From: Azospirillum sp. B506
GTDB lineage: Bacteria; Pseudomonadota; Alphaproteobacteria; Azospirillales; Azospirillaceae
DNA length: 32,460 nt
Direction: 5' to 3'
Assembly (NCBI RefSeq): GCF_000333595.1
Contig: NZ_BADK01000569.1
Span: 1 to 32,460, forward strand
Below the pieces are notes generated by a model. That model had not been told where the DNA came from and searched no databases. It saw only the letters and a program-made list of their open reading frames with translations. The position numbers and the translations under genes were made by a program. Below, piece by piece: positions 1-8,990 of this stretch (its first letter is position 1; each line of letters opens with the position of its first letter).

Positions 1-1218
1 GATCACGTCGTGCGAAACCGACAGGACCGTGCCCGGCAGCAGCCCGTAGCGGGTGAAGGGAAAGGCATCGACCTTGATTTCCGCCGGCATGCCGGGATGG
101 AGGAAGCCGATGTCCTTGTTTTCCACCTGCACCTCGACGATCAGGGTACGGCTGGCGGGCACGATCACCATCAGCGGTTCCGCCGCCGTGACCACCCCGC
201 CCACCGTATGGACGGCAAGCTGCTGGATCACGCCGCCGGCCGGCGCGGTCAGAAGCTGGCGCTCCCGCCGCCGCGCCGCCTTGGTCAGTTCCTGGCGCAA
301 GGCGGCGGCGCGCTTCTCGGCATCGGCGAGGTCGGCCATCGCCTTGCCGTCGAACTCCGCCGTCACCCGCCGCCGCTCGTCGGCCAGCCCCTTCAGGGCC
401 GCTTCGGCCTCGGCCTCGCGGTTCTTCGCGGCGACAGCGCCATATTCGACCTCGGCAAGCTCCTTCTCCAGCTCCAGCAGGTCGAAGCGCGGGCTGTAGC
501 CGCGCTGGGACAGGTTCCGCTTGGCCTGCACCTGTTCACGGATCAGCGGCAGGGTGGCGCCCAGCCGCGCCTTCTCCGCGGCCAGCGCCGCGATCTCCGC
601 CCGGCGCTGGCGCTCCTGGCTGCCGAGGGCGTCGAGCGCGGCATCGCGTGCCGTCAGTTGGTTGGCGAGGATCGAGCGCTGGAGCGTCACCAGGGCGGCG
701 TCGGCCCCCGGCCGCGGATCGAAGCCGCGCTGGCCGGCCAGCGCCGCGCGCAGGCGTGCGGCCTCGGTTTCCGCGACCGCCAGCTCCCATTCGGCACGGC
801 CGGCGTCGGCGGCGCTGTCGGTGGGGTCGAGTTCCAGCAGGACCGCCCCCTGCTCCACCTGCTGCCCTTCGGTGACACGGATGGCGCGGACGATGCCCGG
901 CTCCAGCGTCTGCACCAGCTTGTTGCGGTCGCTGGGGATGATGCGGCCGCGGGTGACGGCGGTGATGTCGATGTGGCCGATCCAGGCCCAGGCGACGGCG
1001 ATGACGGCAAAGGCGACGATCAGCAGGGACACCGCCCTGGCGAATGGCGACGGCGGCGTGTCCATCGCCTCCAGCGCCGCCGGCAGGAATTCCAGCTCGT
1101 GTCCACGGCGCGGACGGGGCCGCGCCAGCGTGGAACGTGGTGCGGATGGCGGCGGGGGTGAAGACGGGGGCGCGGCGGCTGCCGGCGCCGGCTCGGTTGC
1201 GGTTTCAAGCGATGCCAT
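1..1218 (-). CDS. HlyD-family type I secretion periplasmic adaptor (3' end outside window)
   Basis: Membrane fusion protein that links an inner-membrane ABC exporter to an outer-membrane TolC-type channel. The reading frame starts at the ATG at 1218 and stays open for 406 codons to the window edge, so the C-terminus is missing. What is visible: a Pro/Ala-rich cytoplasmic N-terminus, one membrane segment (about residues 60-82, ending in AWAWIGHID), then the typical start of the HlyD barrel and lipoyl region (TAVTRGRIIPSDRNKLVQ, VEQGAVLLELDPTDS). A long coiled-coil region follows, and near the edge PFTRYGLLPGTVLSVSHD, a family hallmark. A strong Shine-Dalgarno GGAGGT lies 5 nt before the ATG. 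The start overlaps the exporter gene by 14 nt, so the two are translationally coupled. The secreted substrate and the TolC partner are not in the window. Confidence 0.93.
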   Translation of the reverse strand, partial: MASLETATEPAPAAAAPPSSPPPPSAPRSTLARPRPRRGHELEFLPAALEAMDTPPSPFARAVSLLIVAFAVIAVAWAWIGHIDITAVTRGRIIPSDRNKLVQTLEPGIVRAIRVTEGQQVEQGAVLLELDPTDSAADAGRAEWELAVAETEAARLRAALAGQRGFDPRPGADAALVTLQRSILANQLTARDAALDALGSQERQRRAEIAALAAEKARLGATLPLIREQVQAKRNLSQRGYSPRFDLLELEKELAEVEYGAVAAKNREAEAEAALKGLADERRRVTAEFDGKAMADLADAEKRAAALRQELTKAARRRERQLLTAPAGGVIQQLAVHTVGGVVTAAEPLMVIVPASRTLIVEVQVENKDIGFLHPGMPAEIKVDAFPFTRYGLLPGTVLSVSHDVI

Positions 1219-3367
1219 GGCCGACCTCCGCCTGTCCGCCCGCCTGCATCCGCCACAGCACCGCATAGCGCCCACCGAGCCGGATCAGCTCGTCATGGGT
1301 GCCCTCCTCGGCGATCCGCCCCTCCTCCACCGCGACGATGCGGTCGCAGCCGCGTACGGTGGACAGGCGGTGGGCGACGATCAGCACGGTGCGGTTGGCG
1401 CAGATGCGGCGCATGTTGGCCTGGATCGCCGCCTCGCTCTCGACGTCAAGCGCGCTGGTCGCCTCGTCGAAGATCAGGATGCGGGGATCGGTGGCGAGCG
1501 CGCGGGCGATGGCGATGCGCTGGCGCTGTCCGCCCGACAGGCTGGCGCCGCGCTCGCCGATCACCGTGTCGTAGCCTTCCGGCAGGCCCAGGATGAAGCG
1601 ATCGGCCCCGGCCAGCCGCGCCGCCTCGACGATCCGCTCCATCGGCATGCCGGGATCGGCCAGCGCGATGTTGTCGCGGATCGAGCGGTTGAACAGCACA
1701 TTCTCCTGCAGGACGACGCCGATCTGCCGACGCAGCCACGCCACGTCCACCAGCGACAGGTCCACGTCGTCGATCAGCACCCGGCCGGATTCCGGGACGT
1801 AGAGCCGCTGCACAAGCTTGGTCAGCGTGCTCTTCCCCGATCCCGACGACCCGACGATGCCGACGGTCTCGCCCGCCTCCACCGTCAGGTCGATGCCCTG
1901 GAGCGTGAGGGAGGCATCGGGACGGTAGCGGAAGCCGACCCGGTCGAGCCGGATGCGGCCGCGGATGGCGGGCAGCGGCAGCCGCCCGGGCTTCGCCGCC
2001 GGTTCGGGCATGGTGTTGAGGATGTCGGCCAGCCGCTCCACGGAGACGCGCGCCTGCTGGAAGTCGTTCCACAGCTGGGCCAGCCGCAGCACCGGCGACG
2101 ACACCCGGCCCGCCAGCATGTTCACCGCCACCAGCGCCCCGACGGTCAGGGCGCCGTCGATCACCTCCTGCGCCCCGACATAGAGCAGGGCGGCCATGGT
2201 CAGCTTGGCCACCAGCTGGACGCCCTGGCCGGCAACCACCCCCAGGCTGGAGGCACGGAAAGCGGCGCCGACATAGGCAGCCAGCTTCTCCTCCCAATGG
2301 CGGCGCATCTCCGGTTCCACCGCCATCGCCTTCAGCGTCTCGATGCCGGAGATGCTTTCGACCAGGAAGGACTGGTTCTCCGCGCCCAGGGCGAATTTCG
2401 CCTCCAGCCGCCGGCGCAGGACCGGGGTGACGGCCAGGCTGATCGCGACATAGACCGGCAGCGAGGCCAGGACGATGCCGGTCAGCGCCGGGCTGTACCA
2501 CCACATCACCGCCAGGAAGACGATTGTGAAGACCAGATCGATGACCAGCGTCAGCGCCGATCCGGTCAGGAAATCGCGGATGCGGTCCAGCTCCCGCACC
2601 CGCGCCACATTGTCGCCCACGCGGCGCGCCTGGAAATAGGGCAGCGGCAGCGCCAGCAGATGATCGAACAGCCGCGCGCCCAGCGTGACGTCGACCCGGC
2701 TGGTGGTGTGCGAGAACAGATAGCTGCGCAGCCCTCCCAGCACCGTCTCGAACAGCGACACGATGACGAGGCCGATGACCAGGATGTCCAGCGTGGTCAG
2801 GCTGCGGTGCGCGAGAACCTTGTCGACCACGACCTGGAAGAACAGCGGGCTGATCAGCCCGAACACCTGCAGCATGAAGGACGCGAGCAGGATTTCCGAG
2901 AACAGGCGCCGGTATTTCAGCAGGGCCGGAACGAACCAGCCGATACCGAAGCGCACCTGCGCCAGATCCAGGCCGGCGCGCCGCGCCATCAGCACCAGTT
3001 CGCCCGACCAGGCCGGTTCGACCACCGCCCGCGGCAGCGCCAGCGGCTTCGGTTCCAGCGGGTCCTGGATCAGCACGCGGTCGCCGTCGACCTTGGCGAT
3101 GATGAAATAGCGCCCGTCGCGCCGCCGTGCGATCGCCGGCAGCGGCGTGGCGGCCAGCCTGTCCCAGCGGGTGGTGACGGAGCGCGCCTTCAGGCCGAAG
3201 CGCTTTGCCGCGCGCAGGATGTCCAGCGTCTCCATCGCCCGGCCGCGGACCGCCTGATCATGACGGAGCTGTTCCGGATCGGCCGGATGCCCCATGAGGC
3301 GCAACATGACGGCAAGGCATGACAGTCCAGTGTCTGGAGTCACGCTGTCCTCAACCAGACGCGGCAT
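1205..3367 (-). CDS. Type I secretion ABC transporter (HlyB-like, inactive C39-like domain)
   Basis: A 720-residue fused permease-ATPase that exports an unfolded protein through the inner membrane with the downstream HlyD-family adaptor. Domains in order: C39 peptidase-like domain (about residues 5-125), six-helix ABC membrane domain (about 150-440), nucleotide-binding domain (about 475-715). The NBD has Walker A GSSGSGKST, signature LSGGQRQRIAIARAL, Walker B ILIFDEATSALD and H-loop IVAHRLS, so it should be ATP-competent. In active C39 domains the catalytic Cys sits in a DCG motif; here it reads DTGLSC, and the usual catalytic His before the DP motif is also absent (RDGRYFIIAK). It is therefore an HlyB-type C39-like docking domain for RTX-like substrates, not a double-glycine leader peptidase. 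AGGA lies shortly upstream of the ATG. First gene of the pair. Confidence 0.94.
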   Translation of the reverse strand: MPRLVEDSVTPDTGLSCLAVMLRLMGHPADPEQLRHDQAVRGRAMETLDILRAAKRFGLKARSVTTRWDRLAATPLPAIARRRDGRYFIIAKVDGDRVLIQDPLEPKPLALPRAVVEPAWSGELVLMARRAGLDLAQVRFGIGWFVPALLKYRRLFSEILLASFMLQVFGLISPLFFQVVVDKVLAHRSLTTLDILVIGLVIVSLFETVLGGLRSYLFSHTTSRVDVTLGARLFDHLLALPLPYFQARRVGDNVARVRELDRIRDFLTGSALTLVIDLVFTIVFLAVMWWYSPALTGIVLASLPVYVAISLAVTPVLRRRLEAKFALGAENQSFLVESISGIETLKAMAVEPEMRRHWEEKLAAYVGAAFRASSLGVVAGQGVQLVAKLTMAALLYVGAQEVIDGALTVGALVAVNMLAGRVSSPVLRLAQLWNDFQQARVSVERLADILNTMPEPAAKPGRLPLPAIRGRIRLDRVGFRYRPDASLTLQGIDLTVEAGETVGIVGSSGSGKSTLTKLVQRLYVPESGRVLIDDVDLSLVDVAWLRRQIGVVLQENVLFNRSIRDNIALADPGMPMERIVEAARLAGADRFILGLPEGYDTVIGERGASLSGGQRQRIAIARALATDPRILIFDEATSALDVESEAAIQANMRRICANRTVLIVAHRLSTVRGCDRIVAVEEGRIAEEGTHDELIRLGGRYAVLWRMQAGGQAEVGHGIA

Positions 3368-4243
3368 TCCTCATTTCCTGGATTGGATACGGAAACCACG
3401 CCGCGTCCGCGACCACACCGCAGCCGGACCACCGCATGGAAAGCTGTGTCTTCGACAAAAAAACAGGCGATGCAGGCGCAGGATTTGCGAACCGCCTCCG
3501 TATACGAGAACGTAAAACCATTTTTGCGCCTTTTCTATCGGAGACGCCCCGCCATGGTCAACTTTAATTGTTTTTCTGATTTGTTTTCTATCTAAGATTA
3601 TATTCCCTTAACTGAATAAAGTTAATGCCCGTCAACTTTTTTGATATCCACCGGGGATACTTCGCTTTTGCGCAGGCAATGGCACATTCAGCCGTTGAGT
3701 TGGCATCTGCAGCCACAATCTTCCGATCCGGCCGATCTTCGCGCCATCGCCGACCGACTGCGCAGCTGTCCATTTCGCCATTGACGCCATCCCGCCCTGC
3801 GCCCGTGGTCTGGCAGCAACCATAAGGAGTTGCGCCGGCTTGGGCGGCAGCTGAACTGGGCTTCGAGCGGAGCGGAGGGGGCGGCAAGGGTCGTGAGAGG
3901 AGATGACGAACCGGCGGATCGGCCGGGGGCACGATCACTCACGGGGATCAAGCGCCACCGGTCGCGATGGGGCGATAACGGTGTCGATCCGCGCAAGCCT
4001 TCAAGGCCAGCAGCCTGAGGATGCGACAACCAGCCGCACCTATGAAATCGTCCTGCCCGGCCGACCGGCGGGGATTTCCCTATTGCGCCGGTAGAGCCGT
4101 CATTCCGTGCCCGACAAGTTCTGACTTGACGAACCGGGTATCGTCTGCGAGTGCGGACGAGCGCCGACTGTCGCCAAGCCTGCGTCGCGTGTGAACGCAG
4201 CGATCGGAATTCATCCGACCACGTATCGACCGCGTCGGCTCGG
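3368..4243. other. Intergenic gap without a recognisable gene
   Basis: 876 nt between the type I exporter start and the stop of the FAD dehydrogenase gene. It contains an AT-rich patch (about 3560-3630), likely promoter DNA for the exporter pair, then GC-rich sequence with only short overlapping open frames. None of their translations resembles a protein family I know, and none has a convincing ribosome binding site. I saw no transposase remnant, tRNA or inverted-repeat pair. Confidence 0.6.
3534..3561 (-). promoter_or_regulatory. Candidate promoter for the type I secretion genes
   Basis: On the minus strand, TTGACC (3561-3556) is followed after 16 nt by GATAGA (3539-3534), about 165 nt upstream of the exporter ATG and beside an AT-rich stretch (about 3560-3630). 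The -35 match is good and the -10 match is weak. This is a pattern match only. Confidence 0.22.
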
Positions 4244-5368
4244 TCAGGATCGGCACCGGGCGGGTGAAAGATCGGCGGCATCGACGCCCGCGGCCGCGGC
4301 ATCGGCAGGGACGGTCCCGCCGGTGGCCAACGCCGCGGCGATACGGGCAAGCGTCGGCGCCATCATGATCCCGTAGCCGCCCTGCCCGATCAGCCAGAAG
4401 AACCCCGCCAGTTCCGGATCGAAGCCGACGACCGGACTGGCGTCGGCGACGAAGCTGCGAAGTCCCGCCCAGGTGCGCGGCGCCTTGCGGACGATGACCC
4501 TGGTGTGGGTCTCCAGCCACTCGACGAGCATGGCGACGTCCATGTCGTCGGGCTGGATGTCCTGTGGCTCGACCGGGGTTTCATCGGCGAGCGAGGCCAT
4601 GACGCGGCCGCCGTCGGGCTTCAGATAGGGCGCGTCGCCAATGAATTCGACCAGAGGCATCCCGTGAAGATCGATCTCCTCCGGGCCATCGACGACGAGC
4701 GCGGTGCGGCGCTTGGGCACGAGACCGACCGGGCGGGCGCCGGCCAGGCGGGCGACAGCATCGCCCCACGCCCCGGCGGCGTTCACCACGGCCGCCACCG
4801 GGATCTCCTCGCCGCCGGCCGTCACCCGCCAGCCCTGGCCGTCGCGCGTCAGCGCGCTGACCGGCTGGGCGCGCCGGATGTCGCCGCCGCGCTGCCGGAA
4901 CCCACGCAGGAACCCCTGGTGGATGGCGGCCACATCCATGTCGGTCACGCCCGGTTCGAAGGCGGCGGCGGCGACCAACTCGGGACGGACCAGAGGGGCG
5001 AGGCGCAAGGCCTCGGCAACCGGAATGGGGTGGATGGGATCGCGCTCGGTGCCGTTGGTCAGAAAGGCGGCAATCTCGGCCTCGTCGCCTGGCTTGAACA
5101 GTGTGAGCGCCCCCCGCGGCGACAGCAGCGGCGCCTCGGCGAAGCCGTCCGGCGGCGCTTCGAAGAAGGCGCGGCCGACGGCATTGATGCGCCGGACGAG
5201 GGCCGATCCGAAGTTCGGCGTGTAGAGCGCCGCTGACCGCCCCGTCGAATGGTATCCCGGCTGGCTCTCGGCTTCGATCAGAACGACGCGCGCCCGGCTT
5301 TGAAGCTCGTAGGCCACCGACGCACCGGAAATGCCCGCACCGATCACCGCAAAATCATACGTCGCCAT
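4244..5368 (-). CDS. FAD-dependent D-amino acid dehydrogenase, DauA (D-arginine dehydrogenase)-like
   Basis: A 374-residue flavoprotein of the DAO/GlpO superfamily, expected to oxidise a D-amino acid or related amine to the imino acid. The Rossmann motif VIGAGISGASVAY (residues 8-20) and E32 at the end of strand beta-2 bind FAD. QPGYHSTGRSAA (36-47), VNAAGAWGDA, PKRRTALV, RTWAGLRSFVAD and GQGGYGI follow the Pseudomonas aeruginosa DauA sequence closely and nearly without gaps in the N-terminal part. The start at 5368 was chosen because the FAD motif begins there; an in-frame extension to 5578 would add unrelated sequence and enter the divergent regulator gene. Compared with DauA as I recall it, His48, Tyr53 and Glu87 are Leu48, Phe53 and Ala87, so arginine is unlikely to be the substrate. 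Divergent from the RpiR gene, which probably controls it. Confidence 0.85.
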   Translation of the reverse strand: MATYDFAVIGAGISGASVAYELQSRARVVLIEAESQPGYHSTGRSAALYTPNFGSALVRRINAVGRAFFEAPPDGFAEAPLLSPRGALTLFKPGDEAEIAAFLTNGTERDPIHPIPVAEALRLAPLVRPELVAAAAFEPGVTDMDVAAIHQGFLRGFRQRGGDIRRAQPVSALTRDGQGWRVTAGGEEIPVAAVVNAAGAWGDAVARLAGARPVGLVPKRRTALVVDGPEEIDLHGMPLVEFIGDAPYLKPDGGRVMASLADETPVEPQDIQPDDMDVAMLVEWLETHTRVIVRKAPRTWAGLRSFVADASPVVGFDPELAGFFWLIGQGGYGIMMAPTLARIAAALATGGTVPADAAAAGVDAADLSPARCRS

Positions 5369-5546
5369 GCCGTCCCATCCGGGTTGACGTCCATCCTTCC
5401 GCGTCCGACCCGTAAGGATAGCGGCGGACGGCGCGGTCTCTCTGCCTGACCAGATCACCGCATCGTCGCTTTCTTTGCAAGTAAATAAAAATTGTTTGAC
5501 GGTATGAAAGAAAACTATCAGCCTTGATGCGAAAGGAGGCCCGCGG
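5369..5546. promoter_or_regulatory. Divergent promoter region, dehydrogenase / RpiR operon
   Basis: 178 nt between two divergent starts. The section at about 5470-5520 is clearly AT-rich against GC-rich surroundings and contains TTGACG at about 5495, a -35-like hexamer on the plus strand, without a convincing -10. A strong Shine-Dalgarno AAAGGAGG lies just upstream of the RpiR ATG. An imperfect inverted repeat (CAAGTAA ... TTGTTTG, two mismatches) at about 5478-5498 could be an RpiR operator, but it is weak. Confidence 0.4.
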
Positions 5547-6425
5547 ATGGAAGGAACCATACGGGACAGGCTGCGCACCTGCCTGACGACCGGCTCGAAA
5601 GCCGACCGGGCCTTGGCCAGCTACATGCTCGCCCGCACCGGCAGCGTCCCCTTCGAGACGGCCGCGACGCTGGCCGCCAAGGTGGGAGTGAGCGAGCCGA
5701 CGGTCGGCCGCTTCTGCCGCTCGCTCGGCTACGCCAGTTTCAAGGATTTGAAAAGCCAGCTGAAGCAGGACATCGGCGACCGGCCCTGGTTGATCTCCGA
5801 CCGGCTGAAGGCCTTCCAGGCGCGCTCGCTCGCCGGGGAGGACGCCCTGGCGCAATCGCTCCAGCTGGAGATGGCCGGCCTCGTCGCGGTCTATGAGCTG
5901 GCCCAATCGGACCAGTGGCGGCAGGTGGTCAGGCGGCTGGCCACGGCACGGCGGGTCTTCGCCGCCGGCTTCCAGACCGAGCGCGGCATGGCGCATATGT
6001 TCACCCATCAGCTGCAATATCTGCGCGACGGCGTGCAGCTGCTCGACCTCGACGGCGGCCATTTCGCCGAGCTGCTGGAGACCGACACGGCGGGCAGCGC
6101 GCTGGTGCTGTTCGAGGCCCGGCGCTATTCGCGGCTCGCCAAGCTGCTGGCCCGCGCGGCGCGCGAGCGGGACATTCCGGTCACCCTCGTCACCGACGCC
6201 TTCTGCGACTGGGGGGCGGCGCTGGCGAGCGAGATGTTCGTGGTGCCGACCGAATTCAACCTCTTCTGGGATTCCACCGCCCAGATGGCAAGCCTCATCA
6301 ACCTGATGATGAACGCGATTTCCATCGAGATCGGACCCGGGGTGGAGGCCCGCATGACCAGGGTGTCCCAGCTCTACGCCCGCTTTACCGGCCATGTCGG
6401 CGATGCCGACGGGCCCGAGACGTGA
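5547..6425 (+). CDS. RpiR-family transcriptional regulator (HTH_6 + SIS)
   Basis: A 292-residue regulator. The N-terminal RpiR helix-turn-helix (about residues 1-80) contains TLAAKVGVSEPTVGRFCRSLGYASF, where the recognition helix and the G-Y/F-x-S/G-F motif are typical. The rest (about 125-260) fits a SIS domain, which in this family binds a small ligand, usually a phosphosugar; RpiR members beside amino acid and peptide transporters also exist. AAAGGAGG lies 8 nt before the ATG. It is divergent from the DauA-like gene and 44 nt upstream of the solute-binding protein gene, so it may be the first gene of the importer operon or be transcribed with it. It probably controls both directions of the locus. 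Ligand unknown. Confidence 0.88.
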   Translation: MEGTIRDRLRTCLTTGSKADRALASYMLARTGSVPFETAATLAAKVGVSEPTVGRFCRSLGYASFKDLKSQLKQDIGDRPWLISDRLKAFQARSLAGEDALAQSLQLEMAGLVAVYELAQSDQWRQVVRRLATARRVFAAGFQTERGMAHMFTHQLQYLRDGVQLLDLDGGHFAELLETDTAGSALVLFEARRYSRLAKLLARAARERDIPVTLVTDAFCDWGAALASEMFVVPTEFNLFWDSTAQMASLINLMMNAISIEIGPGVEARMTRVSQLYARFTGHVGDADGPET

Positions 6426-6469
6426 TCCACCGGAGAAACCACACGGCACATCGATTGGGGGAAGGCTCC

Positions 6470-8041
6470 ATGCAGACGCTTACCAGACTAGCACTGCTCA
6501 CCGTTTCCGCGCTTGCCTGTTCCTGTTCGGCGCTTCTTGCACAGGAGGCCACCTTCGCCGTCACGGCGCGCGAGGTCGGCGCCCCCTCCTACAACCCCAT
6601 CACCGGCACCCGGCTGAACAGCGCCAATTCGCTGATCTTCGACCGGCTCTTGCTGCAGGACACCGACCAGAGCTTCCACGGCGCGCTGGCGACCTCGTGG
6701 GAGCAGACGCCCGACGGCATGCAGTGGACCTTCAAGCTGAAGCCGGGCGTGACCTTCCACGATGGCGAACCCTTCAACGCCAGGACCATCGAATGGTGGA
6801 TCCCCAAGTTCGCCGGAACCGAAAACGCCTATATGGTCGCCAACATCGACAAGGTGGAGGTGGTCGACGACCTGACGGTGCGGTTCCTGATGAAGGCGCC
6901 GGACCCAAACCTGCTGTTCAACCTCGCCTCCTCCTTCATGGGCATCCCCGCCCCCAAGGCCTATGACGAACTCGGCGACAAGTTCGGCGTGACCGCGGCC
7001 GTCGGCACCGGCCCCTACAAGATGGCGTCCTTCACCGTCGGCCAGAGCACCGTTCTGGTGCGCAACGACGCCTATAGCTGGGGATCGGACCTGTCGGCCA
7101 ACCGCGGTCCGGCCAAGATCAAGACGATCACCGTGCGCGAGATCGCCGAGGATTCCACCGCCTTCCTCGAACTCCAGACCGGCGGCGTCGACCTGCTCTA
7201 CACGGTGCCGACCGACTTCCTGCCCCGCCTCAAGGCCGAGAAGTCGGTCAAGGTGATGATGATTCCCGGCACCGAGATCGTCTATATGCCGATCAACGTC
7301 ACCGTGGAGCCCTTCACCGACATCAGGGTGCGGGCGGCCGCCGCCTACGCCGTCAACCAGAAGGCCATCTGGCAGACGCTCTATGGCGGCGTCGGCGCCC
7401 CGGCGAACAGCTTCCTGATTTCGTCCCTTCAGGAATCCAGGATCGACCCGAAATATGCCATCGCCTACGACCCCGACCGCTCGAAGAAGCTCCTCGACGA
7501 GGCGGGATGGACGGCCGGGCCGGACGGCGTCCGGGTGAAGAACGGCCAGAAGCTTCAAGTGAAGCTGTGGACCTCCAACGGCACCGAGTTCAAGCGCATC
7601 ACCGAAGCCGTCCAGGCCCAGCTGAAGGACGTCGGCATCCAGGCGGACATCACCGTCTTCGATTCCTCCTCGATCAACGCCCAGTACAAGAAGAAGACCG
7701 AACACCAGCTGGCGGTGCGCTCCTATTCCTGGACCAACGCCGACATCATCGACTGGTTCTTCTCGGGCAAGCGCCTCGGCTATCCGAACGTGTCGATGCT
7801 GAACGATCCGAAGGCGGAGGAGCTGAACGACCTCGCCATGACCAAGGCCAGGACCTGGGACGAGCGCGTCGCGAATTTCAAGGCGTATCACGAATACATC
7901 CTGTCGCAATACGCCTTCGCCCCGATCTACGAGCCGGCCAACATCTTCGCCTATTCCACCAGGAAGCTGAAGCTGCCGGAGACGGTGCGGGGCACCCGCC
8001 TGACCAGCCAGACCATTCTGGACGCCGAAGTGACCAAATAG
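6470..8041 (+). CDS. ABC transporter periplasmic peptide-binding protein (SBP_bac_5, DppA-like)
   Basis: A 523-residue extracytoplasmic solute-binding protein of cluster C (dipeptide/oligopeptide/nickel type). The start at 6470 gives a Sec signal peptide with a positive N-end and a hydrophobic core, and likely cleavage at LLA/QEA near residue 25. The frame is open far upstream, but that part only overlaps the RpiR gene. Family hallmarks are LIFDRLLLQDTDQSFHGALA, SWEQTPDGMQWTFKLKPGV, FHDGEPFNA and GTGPYKM. A GGGGGAAGG stretch precedes the ATG. It feeds the permease and ATPase subunits encoded directly downstream. Substrate is not readable from sequence: peptides, opines or D-amino-acid-containing compounds all occur in this family. 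Confidence 0.93.
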   Translation: MQTLTRLALLTVSALACSCSALLAQEATFAVTAREVGAPSYNPITGTRLNSANSLIFDRLLLQDTDQSFHGALATSWEQTPDGMQWTFKLKPGVTFHDGEPFNARTIEWWIPKFAGTENAYMVANIDKVEVVDDLTVRFLMKAPDPNLLFNLASSFMGIPAPKAYDELGDKFGVTAAVGTGPYKMASFTVGQSTVLVRNDAYSWGSDLSANRGPAKIKTITVREIAEDSTAFLELQTGGVDLLYTVPTDFLPRLKAEKSVKVMMIPGTEIVYMPINVTVEPFTDIRVRAAAAYAVNQKAIWQTLYGGVGAPANSFLISSLQESRIDPKYAIAYDPDRSKKLLDEAGWTAGPDGVRVKNGQKLQVKLWTSNGTEFKRITEAVQAQLKDVGIQADITVFDSSSINAQYKKKTEHQLAVRSYSWTNADIIDWFFSGKRLGYPNVSMLNDPKAEELNDLAMTKARTWDERVANFKAYHEYILSQYAFAPIYEPANIFAYSTRKLKLPETVRGTRLTSQTILDAEVTK

Positions 8042-8062
8042 ACGCCGCAAGGATCAACCCGG

Positions 8063-8989
8063 ATGTTCGGCTATTTCATCAGGCGCCTCCTGCTCCTCAT
8101 CCCGGTCTTCCTCGTCATGTCGGCGGTGGTCTTCGCCATCGTGCATCTGGTGCCGGGCGACCCCATCGACAACATGCTGCAGATCGGCTCGTCGCCGGAA
8201 CGGCGGGCCGAACTGACCGCGAAATTCGGCTTGGACCGGCCGCTCGTCGTCCAGTACGGCGTGTGGCTGGACCGGGCCTTCCACGGCGATCTCGGCGACG
8301 CCATCGTCCTCAAGCAACCGGTCGCCACCCTGATCCTCGCCAATCTGCCGCACAGCCTGGCGCTCGGCGGTCTGGCGCTCGCCTTTTCCGCCACCGTCGG
8401 CATCGCCATCGGCGCCCTCGCGGCCTTCTTCCGGGATGGCTGGTTCGACCGCGCAGTCATGGCCGTCATCCTGCTGGGGGCCACCATTCCCAACTTCTGG
8501 CTCGGCCTGCTGATGATCCTGGTCTTCGCGGTGGAGCTGGGCTGGTTTCCGGTGTCCGGGGCCCGCAGCGCCGACGCGCTGGTGCTGCCCGTGCTCACCG
8601 TCGGGCTGGGCGGGGTCGCGCTGATCGCCCGCGTCACCCGCGCCGCCATGCTGGACGCCGCGCGGCAGGACTTCGTCTTCATGCTGCACGCCAAGGGCTT
8701 GAGCAAGCGGCGGATCTATCTGGGCCATGTGCTGCGCCACGCGCTGCTGCCGGTCGTCACCATCCTCGGCCTGAAGATCGGCTGGGTGGTCGGCGGCGCC
8801 GTGACCATCGAGTATGTCTTCGCCCGGCCCGGCCTCGGCTCGCTCCTGATCTCCGCCCTCAACCAGCGCGACTATCCGATTGTCCAGGGCTGCCTTCTGA
8901 TGCTGGGCATCGCCGTCATGCTCGGCACCCTGTTCGGCGATCTGGCCCAGGCGGCGATGGATCCCCGCATCCGCGACGGGATGCGCTGA
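8063..8989 (+). CDS. ABC transporter permease, DppB-like
   Basis: A 308-residue inner-membrane permease of the BPD_transp_1 family, first of two. The hydrophobic N-terminal segment (LLLLIPVFLVMSAVVFAIV), VHLVPGDPIDNML, LGLDRPLVVQYGVWL-like context and the cytoplasmic EAA loop (around HAKGLSKRRIYLGHVLRHALLP) are typical of DppB/OppB. About six membrane segments are expected. The gene lies 21 nt after the binding protein and 1 nt before the second permease, so it is co-transcribed. It forms the translocation path with the next gene product. Confidence 0.94.
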   Translation: MFGYFIRRLLLLIPVFLVMSAVVFAIVHLVPGDPIDNMLQIGSSPERRAELTAKFGLDRPLVVQYGVWLDRAFHGDLGDAIVLKQPVATLILANLPHSLALGGLALAFSATVGIAIGALAAFFRDGWFDRAVMAVILLGATIPNFWLGLLMILVFAVELGWFPVSGARSADALVLPVLTVGLGGVALIARVTRAAMLDAARQDFVFMLHAKGLSKRRIYLGHVLRHALLPVVTILGLKIGWVVGGAVTIEYVFARPGLGSLLISALNQRDYPIVQGCLLMLGIAVMLGTLFGDLAQAAMDPRIRDGMR

Positions 8990-8990
8990 C

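Noticed and set aside
1-4. GATC at the first bases as a possible Sau3AI/BamHI cloning junction matching the vector end
   Set aside because: GATC is expected by chance and here encodes a normal HlyD residue pair (the HDVI end of a conserved motif). No vector sequence is seen at this side.
521-3322. A 933-codon open frame on the plus strand
   Set aside because: It is antisense to the type I exporter, is full of Arg/Gln/His/Asp as expected from the complement of a GC-rich gene, and matches no family. The minus-strand frame has all ABC motifs.
1205-3367. Exporter as a bacteriocin transporter with an active C39 peptidase
   Set aside because: The catalytic Cys is replaced (DTG for DCG) and the catalytic His is missing, so it is an HlyB-like exporter.
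3600-4240. Possible degenerate insertion sequence in the gap
   Set aside because: No DDE or HTH-like peptide in any frame and no terminal inverted repeats that I could find.
5355-6449. Open frame antisense to the RpiR gene
   Set aside because: No domain, biased composition, and it also runs into the start of the dehydrogenase gene; RpiR has clear HTH and SIS features.
6470-6550. Lipobox in the binding-protein signal peptide (SALAC)
   Set aside because: The Leu-Ala/Ser-Gly/Ala-Cys pattern is not met properly, while a good signal peptidase I site (LLA/QEA) follows. Lipoprotein status is not supported.
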